Shown: piece by piece, positions 1-10,323 of the stretch
Layout of the letters: every line of letters begins with the position of its first letter
Position numbering within the stretch: the stretch's first letter is position 1
DNA from: Celoporthe dispersa
Lineage: Eukaryota > Ascomycota > Sordariomycetes > Diaporthales > Cryphonectriaceae
Assembly (NCBI GenBank): GCA_016584495.1
Contig: WAID01000003.1
Coordinates: forward strand, 2,046,001-2,110,000
Direction: 5' to 3'
DNA length: 64,000 bases
Position numbers and translations under genes: made by a program
The notes under the pieces: model-generated
What the model saw: only the letters and a program-made list of their open reading frames with translations
Database searches by the model: none
Told to the model about the DNA's origin: nothing

Positions 1-3000
1 GCACAGAGCCGCGGGATATTTGCGTCTCTGCCGTTGTATTTTGACGCGCAGTCCAGCAGCGCCCGGCCCAGCTTGGTAACTACAGAATCTGGCTGCTCGC
101 TGATGGCTGATGTCTGCAGGTAGCCCTGATGCTGGCGGAGGTAGGCCGAGAGCTCAGCCAGGGCCTGCGCCACCACGCCTGCGTTCTCATGGAGAACCCG
201 CTCGATGAAGATACAGTAGGTGTTCCGGACGTCCATCCGACCGGCGGCGTCGAACTTCTTCCAGATCTCGGCGAGCTCGCCGATGTGGGCCAGCGACGGC
301 AGCTTCGGGGCGGTCGCCTGTAACACATCCTTGTGGTCACTCAGCAGGAAGTGGAGCAGAGACTTGGTCTTCTCCCGTGTCGCCTGGTCTAGGGAGGTCC
401 AGTACTGCCCAATGATGAAGAAGGTCGTCTCGATCAGCGCTTCGACGTCCTCCTCTTCCATGTGGTTGAGCATCGAGTACCAGCACATGAAGACGTCGCT
501 CCGCAGATCGGGGAGAGAGAGTGCACTCAGGAGACACACGGAGATCTATCACATGATCATTATTAGCATTGCCATCATGTGAGCATACCAAGGCCCGAAT
601 CTTTTGAAGGTGAAAAGGAAAAAAGAAATTACCTGTGGGCGAGCGGTGCGAATGTACTCTTTCCCGAGCACAATCATTTCTTCCATGGCGCGGATGCAGC
701 GCCTTTTCTCCTGGATCGGCGGCATGACAGACAAATCATCGGTGATGACTTGTATCATCCTGGTGGACAAGCCCAGGGCGTGCACGCAGAGGAAGCGACC
801 CATGACGTGGTGGCTCTTCCTCCGGCCGCTCTGCGGGTCTGGCATCAGCAGCCCGGCGACGAGAGCCAGCGCGGAGCGTGCAGACGCTTTCATGGCCTGA
901 TCCCCGTCGCCGCTCATCTTCAGAAGCTCGAGGGCTGTGGGGACCGGGTTTGTGGACAGGAGCTCCTTCAGGGTGGGCACCTCGAGCTCTGGGCAGACAT
1001 CGAAGAGTACAGACCTGGCATGAGCCTCAATGTCGGGGACGTCTTGCACCAGCAGCCGCGAGAGGATCGTGCTCAGGTTGGCCTCGTCAAAGTAGAGCAT
1101 CTTCCACAGCGGCTCGATGTTCTGCGAGTCCGGCCGTGACAGCTCTCGCCTGGCGTCGAGAAACCTCTGGATGATATCCTTCTTCCTGTGCAGCACCAAC
1201 CACGGCAGGGCATGGGACTGGATGAGCAGCAGAAGCTCTGTGATGCTGGTCTTCAGCAGGTCCGCGACCATCTGCGTCGCCTGGGGCCGTGTCAGCATGT
1301 CCTTGACAGTTGCATAGGCAAGATTTCGCCAGAACGGGTCGAGCAGTCGTCGAGGTGTCGTCTTCCGGCAGCTGGCAAGATTTGTCATCTCGTTGAGCGC
1401 GACTGCAGAGATGATGGGGTTCTGGTGGCCCAGAAACTCGAGCATCTTGACGAGGACCAGGTTGAGGCCTTCATCCGAGACCACCGTGCCCACCTGACCC
1501 CAGGCCATGAGGCAGGTCTCGCTGATGTTGGGCTTGTTCCTGTCCGAGATAGATCTCATGATGCCCAGAGCATTGGCCGTGTTGCGGCTCAGAATACCAG
1601 GTGCGGCCACCTGTCCCACCCGGGGCCGCAGGAACAGGGCGATCGCCCTCCCGGCAGCAATCCGAAGCTCTCTCAGAGAGCTGTTCAGGGACTGCAGGCA
1701 CCACTGGCCAAGTGCGGATCTCTCAAGATCCAGCATGTCCGGGTCGCTGCAGTGCAGAATGACACGTCGGAGTGCTACCATGGCCACAACTCTCGGCCGC
1801 CGTGACATCCGAAAGCTGGATAGGCCAATGAGCTTCACGAGGAGCGAAAACACAGCCGAATGGGTTGCCATGTCTTGATCCTTTGGCGGAGTGGACTCGT
1901 CGTCTCGCTTTGAACAGACCAGACACTGCATCTCACCTTTGCTAGCTGATGCCAGGACGAGAGTGCCGTCAGAAGCACAGAGCAGGCGGCATAGCAAGTC
2001 AAGGACCGAGCAGCGCACAGAATCGTCCGCCTCGGAAAAGTGATTTCTGGTGAAGTAGATTGTGAGGGGGTTTTGCCTCTTGTGACGGTTGGGCCGAAGG
2101 TAACTCACAACAGTGGTTTCTCAATATCTGCTAGGCCTGTGGAGGGTGGTACGCCAATCACTTTACAGAGCCGCTTCATGGTATGCAGCAGCGCGGTGGG
2201 CGTCTCGTGTGAGGTCTTTGGCCGCTTGACAGCTCGCTCGCCGTCTTCGGCTGGGGCGGGGGCAGGGGTACACTTTGTCAAGAGTAAAGAGACTCTTGCA
2301 CCCAGCTTCTTGTCTTCGAATGCCTCTGCTGAGAGATCAATGTCGGGAGGTTGGGTAGCAGGCAAGATCACCATGTTCCGAAGAAGGTGAGCGGAGCGCT
2401 GGAGGGCAGGAGCAGTCAGTCAAGAGGTGGTGTTCCCCGTTCCATAACCCAGGGGTCAGGGATGGAAAAATACATACCTCCAAGTCCTTGTCCTTGAGGT
2501 GATCCTCGGCCCGGAGGCCGTCCAGCAGCTTCAGCAGCTTTGCGGCAACGAGTTTCGCGACTGGCCTCTTGTTGATCGAAGCATCAGCGAGATGTACAAG
2601 AGCAGATGCCAAAGTCTTGCTGGTGGCGGCAGCGGCGCCAGCAGCACTCTGCGCCTCGCCGTTGAGCTCGCCTAGAAACTCTGCCGCATCTGCTGCGAGC
2701 AGCACGATGATGGAGTCAAGCTTCTGCGAGACCACGGGCTCGAAGACGGGAACGAAGCGCGTGGTCCCGAGGGCCTGCTCCAGGAGGGGCGTAGGATTGT
2801 AGTCGGAATACTCTCGCCATGTCTTCTGCTGTTCGTTCAAGGCTTCAAAAGAGTCGATTAACCACGAGAGGTGCCTATTAAAAGACAGGACTTGCTTTCT
2901 GGGCTGGTCTTCCGGCACCATAGCAGCGTGGAGAACATTGAGGAGACAAGAAGCATGCTGAATCGCGTGTTTGTTGTCGACAGGGGGAATAAACAGCGCC

Positions 3001-3770
3001 TCGACCTTCTCCAGAGCCGGACAGGTGAGGCAGGACGAGATCCAGGAGGCTTTCTGAAGGCAGCACCAGATCTTGTACTTGGCTCTGTAGAGGGGACGAA
3101 TCTAGATGCGCTATGATGGCTAATATCGCAGGCGTCAGCCGTCATGATCGGGTGGGCACGAAGAGAGCCAGGACATTGTCTTACATCGAAAGTTGGCCTG
3201 GAGGTAGGCATACATGGGCTCGAAGATATTCCAGAGGCCTGCCGAGCTGCTTGCGTCTACAAGGACAAAGTGAAAAAAGGACTCTAGTGCGGGTAGCAAG
3301 GGCAGGCAGTGCGGATGCCCGAGCATCTTGAGGAGCTTGGGAAACAGCCAAACCCACAGGGGCTCCCGGCCGCGGTGGAGGAACGCGCCGGGCTGCTCCG
3401 CGGTGTGCTTGAGCACCTGGGGCGTCTCCTGTATGGTCATCTTCAGGAACTGCACCGCATGCTCAGCTTTGAGCCTCAGCTGGTCACGGCTGGTGAAGGG
3501 GTCGTCCCACTTGAGACCGTCGAGCACAACACATGCGTAGACATAGACCAGCACGTGGTTGTGCTCGACGCGTTGCGCCGCCGTCTTGAGCGAGCCCGGG
3601 TTGTTCCTTACGGCCTCTATCGTCTCCAGGAGGCGCTTGAGCTCGTTATTCTCGTCGGGCCTGGAGGACCTGACCGTGGTCGAGATGTTGCCCACGAGCT
3701 CGGCAGCCAAGGTGGACGGGGGAGGGCCGCCTGCGCCTCCTGCTGCTGCAACAGCTGCATCGGGAGCCAT
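1..3770 (-). CDS. mec1: ATR/Mec1/UvsB checkpoint kinase, N-terminal half (partial)
   Basis: This is the N-terminal half of the PI3K-like protein kinase that senses replication stress and DNA damage in the nucleus. The kinase domain lies beyond the left edge. I assign exons 3770-3185, 3082-2478, 2398-2109, 2046-633 and 545 to the edge, giving about 1,147 residues; all four introns keep the frame with GT-AG borders. Helical HEAT-type repeats fill the protein. The stretch HMEEEDVEALIETTFFIIGQ near residue 1010, followed by a run to the edge, resembles the UME domain of ATR proteins, and HLSWLIDSFEALNEQQ is typical of fungal orthologues. The start ATG at 3770 opens an alanine-rich N-terminus. The first intron uses an ACAGAG acceptor (AG at 3084-3083); the neighbouring AGs would break the frame. 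Family assignment rests on remembered similarity. Confidence 0.85.
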
Positions 3771-5893
3771 CGTGGTTGCAGCGCTATCATCTCATCTCAT
3801 GTAGGAGAAATCCAAGGTTGACATGATCGAGATGCATTGCCCAGAAGTTCTGTGCTGACGAGGCTCGAATCCCAACTGAGGCTTCCGCGACGCGTCTGTT
3901 TTGCAGGAAACTTTACATGGCGCGACGCCACAAGGGTTGGGGGTTGTACCTTAATTGACGCTTACATAAGCAGAAACAGCCCTTGGTCGGCTTTCGTGCC
4001 GTAAGGCAGTCATTATTACTTTGTCAAAGTAAATACAAGTTTTCGCTTCAAGCTCCTTGATGCTGTTCACTCGTCCAGCCTAAGAAAACCGTCCTTTACA
4101 AGAGCCAACAGGCTAGAATTTATCTGCGGATCAAAGGGCGGGACAGAATGATTTTATACATAGATTTCCCTATAGCAAACCTACCTCCAAATTTCTGGTG
4201 TGGAAGGAAGACTAACTATTATGCCCTCAAGATTCCAGTAGAGAGGCTCAAGAGACTACGCAATGAAGCATAATCCAGTAGTCTTTTCGTTTGAGAAGCA
4301 AAGGAAAAAGACGTATTACGCTTTTCACACCAAATTCAACGAGCGGAGTCATGGGTATACGCCATGCTATTGCTAGCTTCTGATCGTTGGGTGTTGAGTT
4401 TGTATGGTTTATGGGGTAGACGCGCCAATGTTTTCGGGGGACGATATGTGCAGCCTGTATGTTGGTCCCCAGCGCAAGACCCAGGGCATGCCTTGCCCGC
4501 TGATAGCGCATTTATTAAAGCCACACACTTCCTGTCTAAATCTGTGTAAGAGAGACACTGCTTCAGCAGGATTGACTAAGCTTGGTGGTTCGATTGGCTC
4601 TGGCACGAGGGATGCTGTCTGCGTCTGTGCTGCTGCTTGTATGCAGGGGAGAGAGGGAATAGAGTCGGGAAGGCGATTCGAGTCTTCGGCGCTTAGAATC
4701 ACGCGTTAGGCTTTCTGGCCTCAGTGAGCATGATTGATTGATGCCAAGATAGCCTGGGTTGTACCGTCTCATAGGCACCTCGGAGCGAACAATATAGCGA
4801 TCTAGTAGAAGACAAAAGTTAGTAGGAAAAGGGAGCTAAAGAAGGAAATATGGGACATGCACCTGCAGAGTTATGTACTTGGCCTGGCTGGTTGCACGTA
4901 CGGGAATGCAAGACAAAGTCGTACTGTAGAATTTGTTGGAGAGTTGGTGCCGGAAACGACGCGAGGTTGTTCTTGTCGAGCACGATCATTCCGGATATCG
5001 AAGGGAAACCATGCACGAGAGAATCTGTTGCAGTCGGGATAAGAGCCGCCTGCCACTTGTCAGTATTGTTGTTAGGAGGAGGAGAGAAGATGAGGTAGAT
5101 GTCAAGGTTGTGAGCGACGTCTGCTATAGTAAGCAGTTGATCGCGCTGATAGATTCCCGCGATGGACTTGCCCCTGACCATGATTCTTACGTTCTAGGCC
5201 GACATTCAATAGTCTCTTGTAGGGGTCATAGTCGTAAGGCCGCCACATGAAGAGAAAGAGATAGACTAGAGGTAAAAGGAGGGAGAAGGAGCCTGCAGCG
5301 TTGGCATGCAGCTTCTGCCAACATCCTTTGTGAGCTATGCATGGTTTTGTTCAACTCTGGCGAGTAATTAAGCTTGTATCGATGCCTATTGGACTGCTAA
5401 AGCCCTGTCTAGCTACCAGCTCTGCTTGTTGGAATAGCTCGTGTAATTTTCTTCCTCGATACCAAAGCTTGCTCCTCAACACCAAAATCTTTCAAAAAAA
5501 AAAATCAATCACCAGATGCAGCTTCCATAACCTTCCTAGAGCAACGAAATCTTAATATGTGGCACTCTCTTTGCAACCAAGACTGCAGCAGATTCTGAGC
5601 CCTCTGGCAAAACATATCAGCCTAGGTCTGCCGGTTTGAACACCGGTTATTTACATAAAGTTCACATTAAAAGCGAGTGAAGCACTCTGGGAAAAGACCA
5701 AACCGTACGCAATTTCTCAAATCTATACTTGGTACTGGCAACTTGTGATTGATATACCTGGCCCACATCCACTGGATGTGCATGCCCAACAAAAATAAGC
5801 CAAGGGTTCACACCTTTCACTGCGCAGCCCTTATCAATTCATATTCTTTCCCCCGAAAACCATTTACTACATGGAAACTTCATCATCTCACCG
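3771..5893. other. gene-poor spacer, relatively AT-rich
   Basis: Spacer between the divergent-side start of the ATR gene and the 3' end of the DUF7587-like gene. Base composition is visibly richer in A+T than the flanking coding DNA, with many short ORFs that lack codon bias or introns. The part around 4819-5250 may be a gene relic (listed separately). I see no complete gene or RNA gene here. Confidence 0.5.
4819..5250 (-). pseudogene. possible relic of a protein-coding gene
   Basis: A 120-codon open frame starts at ATG 5181 and contains a plausible protein stretch (DQLLTIADVAHNLDIYLIFS, then SGMIVLDKNNLASF). Just upstream another frame reads MWRPYDYDPYKRLLNVGLER before running out, so the two pieces could be halves of one broken gene. 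No family is recognised, no clear splice sites connect the pieces, and the surrounding DNA is AT-rich. It may equally be chance; treat it as a candidate only. Confidence 0.25.
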
Positions 5894-7277
5894 TCACACG
5901 TTGGAGTTATTGATACTGCTCGGGCTTGGACATAAGTCGTCTATATCACGCGTTATCTGCCTCAACCCACTTAGGCGACTGTGAATCTTTCTGTATCGTG
6001 TATCTGTGAGGGAATCATGATCACCCGAGGTTGGTAACAAGTCGCTCTCAGCAGACCGTGAGGCCGTCAAGGCGTGCAGCAGCGCAAGCCGCAGGGTTCC
6101 CTCTGCGCTCTCAACCAAGCCTAAAAGACGTCAGTTAAAAATAAATCCACCAGTATATATTACCATCGCTGCGAGTCGATTGGGTCGTGGTGAATACTTA
6201 GTAATACTGGAACATACCTAGGGCCTTCGTTGCTAGGAACTCCTGGTAGATTGCTCGTATGATCATCTCAAACTGTGTCACCTCTGGCAACTCAGGATAC
6301 GGCCGGACTTTTGTCATTGACTTGCAGCAATCCTGTCTGTCGGTGTCGCTCAGCCCGGCGACGCGCATGCATGGTAAGCGGAACTGGTATGAATCTGTCA
6401 TGAACCTGCTGCTGAACATGTTGATCATGTCTCCGTCCTGGAGGGTACGGGGCAAGAGTGCCAGGAAGTAGGCCGCCATGGGCAGCCTCCAGCTCGGCTC
6501 AAAGAGTTCCGAAAGACGGATCACCGCGCGAGCCTCGTGCTCAGTGACTAGCCGCGGCTGGTCGCAATAAGCCTCGCGCATCTCGATGACCCGATTCGCC
6601 AGACCTCGCCCGTTCCTTAACATATTGCCAAACTCGGGGCGCAAGCTGGAAAGGCCGTTGTCGAGTAGCGCGGCTAGACTGACGACTTGGATGTGGCCCT
6701 CGACCTTCAAGCAGCCTTGTGAAAGATACTCTCCGAAATAAAAGTATCCCTGGTATGTCTGATGTCTCCGCTGTCGCAAATTGTACAGATTATCCAGTCT
6801 GGGAGAATGCTCGTGATAGACTTGTAGAAGATCCATATCTCGAAGGAAGACTCCCTGAGGTAACGCCGAAGTGTCAAGGACGAAAAGGTGGATGGCAGAG
6901 GAGCTGCAGCCCCTTGAGATATGTAGCCAGAGCATGTACTGTATTGCAAACAGCTGCGAGCTTGTCCAAGAAACGAGATTGTCACGTTCTCCCTCCCATC
7001 GCAGGTGCGCGTTCAGCATGGCGGCAGCCTCGTCATCACGCATCGCGAATAAATCGACCGTGAGGCCTGCCCCTTGTCGCTGCGCAAGGTCTGATCTGAT
7101 CCAAGTCGTATCATTGGCCCCGGTAGATCGCGGGCTTACAACCCTCAGGAGGTAACGAGGAATATCCTCAAACTTATCTCGTACATGGTTCTCAGACTGT
7201 GAAGGGTTGAATGGCATATAGTCATCATCACGAATCTTCAGAGATTCAAGGACTCTTGAAATGTCGTCTAGAGCCAT
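5894..7277 (-). CDS. DUF7587-like fungal protein
   Basis: Two exons, 7277-6218 and 6120-5894, encode 428 residues. The intron has a GTATGT donor, a CTGAC branch-like motif and a TTTTAG acceptor, and the join gives KALGLVESAEG in frame. After a short N-terminal segment the protein reads DIPRYLLRVVSPRSTG near residue 38, then a block with VSWTSSQLFAIQYMLWLH. This layout resembles the DUF7587 family of filamentous fungi, in which a PRYLFRV-type motif opens the domain. The function of the family is not known to me. The C-terminal third is helical without a recognised domain. No signal peptide or membrane segment is evident. The gene stands alone, with long spacers on both sides. The family name is from memory and should be treated as probable. 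Confidence 0.65.
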
Positions 7278-9474
7278 ATAATTTGAGGGTAAAGGGATAT
7301 TAATTATAGCAAGGTGGAAATGGTACTAGATGATACGAAAAGTGGCACACAGGGCGGAGTTCAATGAAGAGGGGCAATGTTTGTTTATGTAGAACACAGA
7401 TGGGTGAGCTACTCATCTGCTTAAGGAGCCAGAGTGGGTTTTAGGGATGCGTAGTGGTTGGCCTCCTACAGGTAGACTTGGGATGCGTACTTAGTATGGT
7501 GGGGACGCAGCACTTATGCAGGCTACCGAGTACTTAAATACTTAGTTGCAGAGAGAATGACTCTCAATTCCACCCTGTCAGATGTTGGTTCAGCTGCTGC
7601 CGTTGGTAAGATGAAGTGAGGCTAGGTACTCAAGTAGACATGGGTAAATGGCAGGTTGGGGGGAGGGGTGGGGGCTAGTTCAACGCAGTGGAGGGCTAAG
7701 CAGGAGTAGGTTTCTGCCAATCACTGTACTGCTTCTAGTGTGTGCATGTGATTCTGGTGTGTTGGGAGATCATCACTCTCTACGGCCTCAGCTGGAACGC
7801 CCATGACCTAGGCGGGCTAGTCTTGTGTTAAGCCAACCTTGATGAAGCTATATAGACCACCATTATTTCCGGCCAGCTGGGAGTGGTCACCCCTTTCAGC
7901 TGTCGCCCAAGTCATGCTTAGGATAGCTCCGGATAAAGCAGGCTGGTCATGCTAGCAGTTTAGCTGTCTAGGTCGAGGAACAAGCAGGCTGGATGGACAT
8001 GCCTAGGTTGACAGCTAGGTAGCCTGGTAGGACTTAGCTTAAAGACTTATGGCACCATGAGCTGCGTCAGATTGACCTTGTGAAGCCCAGACCCCTCCTA
8101 CTCAAGCCACTACATGAGAGCATAAAAGGGTGGCCACCCCCAGTGCTAGTCGGGACGACACGGTGTGAAGGACAAGGTACTACAATATGTGATCACCTAA
8201 TAACCAGTCCTCTTATTCTATCCTGGAAGCCTCATTCTCCTTCAGATACTCACTTAAGCTCCTCTCACTGGGGGAAAGCGGGGCCCTAGCACATAACTTC
8301 TGACGAGCCTTCTCTCACATTAATCTTCTTCTGTGGTAGAAGCTAGTTTTTTCACAACTCGCCACAAAAGAAAGACAGCAGGGTTGTGTATGAGTTTTGG
8401 TAGGTACCCGATGTGCTCAAGCGCAAGCTCTGGCTCAGGCCTCTCTATGTGCTTGCCGTCTTACTGCCAGTCCTCCTTTGGCTTCTTGTTCTCGCCTGGA
8501 TGCTTCTGCATGAGCTCTCCGATATGCTTTGCCCCTGCAGTGGGATCATGACCTACTGCGGTTCATCAGCAAAAGCGTGGCCGGTCGCCCAGTGAGGTGG
8601 ATGTCGAGGCTATCGTGATATTCCAGAGCAGCCTAAGCATGACCCTCATGTCGTTAGAGGATGAGGAGACCGATGAGGATAAGGAAGCACATGATGAGTT
8701 GTAGCTCATTAGCAAGTCCAGTGGGAGCTAGGCCTGGGGAGGGAGAAGGACAGCGATGGACAAGGAGACAGTCAGAACTGAGAAGATGAGAGGAAAGGAA
8801 CGAAGTCAAAATAGAAGAACAGAGGCATTACAAGGTGAAGGAGCGAAACAAGGACAGGAGGAATAAAATGAGAGGAAGAAACACAGGGCGCAGGTGCGAA
8901 AGAGGTGGGGATCAGACTGCCTGCCCATTTGGTCTTGGAGTTGGCCATTGGCAGCAGGAAAGCACGAGTTCTTGATTTGTAGGTGGAGACATCTGGAGTG
9001 CCTCTTTCGAAACTGGATGGATTCTTCTGTATTTGTCACACAGGACTATCAAAGGCTAGATAGTGGAATTTTGCTCACTGATGGCCCAACTGTAAATATT
9101 GGAGACGAAACTTATTGCGCGCACTGCCAAGGATAAAGGCGGCCATCTGGGCGGGCGAAGAGGTAATAACAGTAGGAACTCGGGAGGACATGTTTGTACC
9201 CAGTTGTGCGAGGGCCAGAAGGTCACTTGACTGGGCTCACCGAATTATTTTATGTTCACACGCGTCATTTCATTGATAGTCATATATGTACATCATGGAA
9301 AATGAACATCCAGAAGAAGAATATTTGTGGTCAAGTACAAGCTCGCAGGGGCACAAACGGCCACGACCAGCAAGGAAGAAAAAAAACCCAATCCTGTCCC
9401 TTGTCAAACCACCACAAGAAACCCAATCCATACATCGAATCGCCCTTTATGACTTTCCCCAACAGACCAAGAGC
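7278..9474. other. intergenic region with possible mobile-element remnants
   Basis: No convincing gene. Around 7880-8040 there are imperfect short repeats (AGCAGGCTGG at about 7939 and 7985, with nearby CTAGG/AGCTAGG motifs). At 8118-8128 a TATA-like CATAAAAGGG precedes a pyrimidine-rich stretch, as in fungal LTRs, but no second copy or target duplication is seen. At 8560-8703 one frame reads an acidic tail (SLEDEETDEDKEAHDEL, stop at 8701-8703) that looks coding but has no intact gene upstream. Confidence 0.4.
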
Positions 9475-10135
9475 TTAATCCAGGTTGAAAGCAGCCTTGG
9501 CAGCCGTCCAGTACGTCTCCCGCTCAGGCTCAGAAGAGGCCCAAGAGGAGCCCATGCCGTCGCAGTTGGCCATGTACTCGTCAAACCAGGCATCCGCATC
9601 ATCCTTGGACATGGAGCGGGCAGTGGCACACGCGTCCTGGCTGGTGTAGTACCAGGCGCCGCTGCCAAAGTTGTACTCGTTGGCGGTGACCAGGTCCAGC
9701 ACCGTCGAGGCCGTGGGGTTCTGGGATGCCAGCTCGGGGAACATGTTGGCGTACTCGATGTTGTACTCGGCTCCCTGCTCGTTGGCCGTGCCGCGTCCCA
9801 GGTTGGCGTCCTGGTTCGTGTTCTTCTTGTACTGCAGCTCGTCGGACTCGTACGCGATGAGGGCCAGGATACCGGCCTGAACGACACCGCTGGTGATGCT
9901 GTAGGTGCTCATGGCGTCCGCCAGAAGGGGCCCGGCCACCTCTGCAGTGGTGCACTCGTCGCCGCGGCCGGAGCAGGAGGTAGAGCTGGGCATGATGGCC
10001 TCGATGACGGAGGCGGCACTGCGCTTGCTCAGTGTGCGCGAGGGTTCCACAATCTCGCCCACGGAGCGGAGCGTGGGGCGGGCGAGGGAGAGAGCCCACG
10101 AGGGCGGCGGCGGTGACGATGGTCTGCAGCTGCAT
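9475..10135 (-). CDS. small secreted protein, frame broken by an extra C
   Basis: The ATG at 10135 starts a typical secretory signal (MQLQTIVTAAALVGSL), but this frame soon becomes nonsense, while the frame one base on carries the rest of the protein to the stop at 9475. Skipping one base in the C run at 10086-10088 joins them into 219 residues, with a Kex2-like TLSKR site near residue 35. The mature part has CSGRGDECTTAEVAGPLLAD, LALIAYESDELQY, GRGTANEQGAEYN and TANEYNFGSGAWYYTSQ, with paired cysteines. I recognise it as a conserved secreted fungal family but cannot name its activity; a lysozyme- or chitinase-like fold is only a guess from the Glu and FGSGAW motifs. An unbroken alternative would start at ATG 10194 in the second frame, but that start gives an arginine/serine/proline-rich leader with no signal peptide. 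Confidence 0.7.
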
Positions 10136-10315
10136 TTTGTGATCTCGGTGGTGGCGGCAGTAGGTGAAGATGAGGGCGACCTGGGCGCTCTCAAAATAAC
10201 AGTCCTGGCTGGCCGGTGTGGTCGTCGAATCTTGAGTGGCTCGGTCTCGGCTCTTCAGATTCGTTCGTTAGGAGGAAGTGAACAAAATAGAAGAAAAAAA
10301 GGCTGGTCCGGGCGC

Positions 10316-10323
10316 TTTTATGT
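10316..10323 (-). promoter_or_regulatory. TATA-like element of the secreted-protein gene
   Basis: The minus strand reads CATAAAAG about 180 bases upstream of the ATG at 10135, a reasonable place for a core promoter with a short leader. Assigned by position and sequence only. Confidence 0.35.

Noticed and set aside
4240..4560. Short overlapping frames near 4.4 kb
   Set aside because: They are below 100 codons, overlap on both strands, and show no motif or splice pattern.
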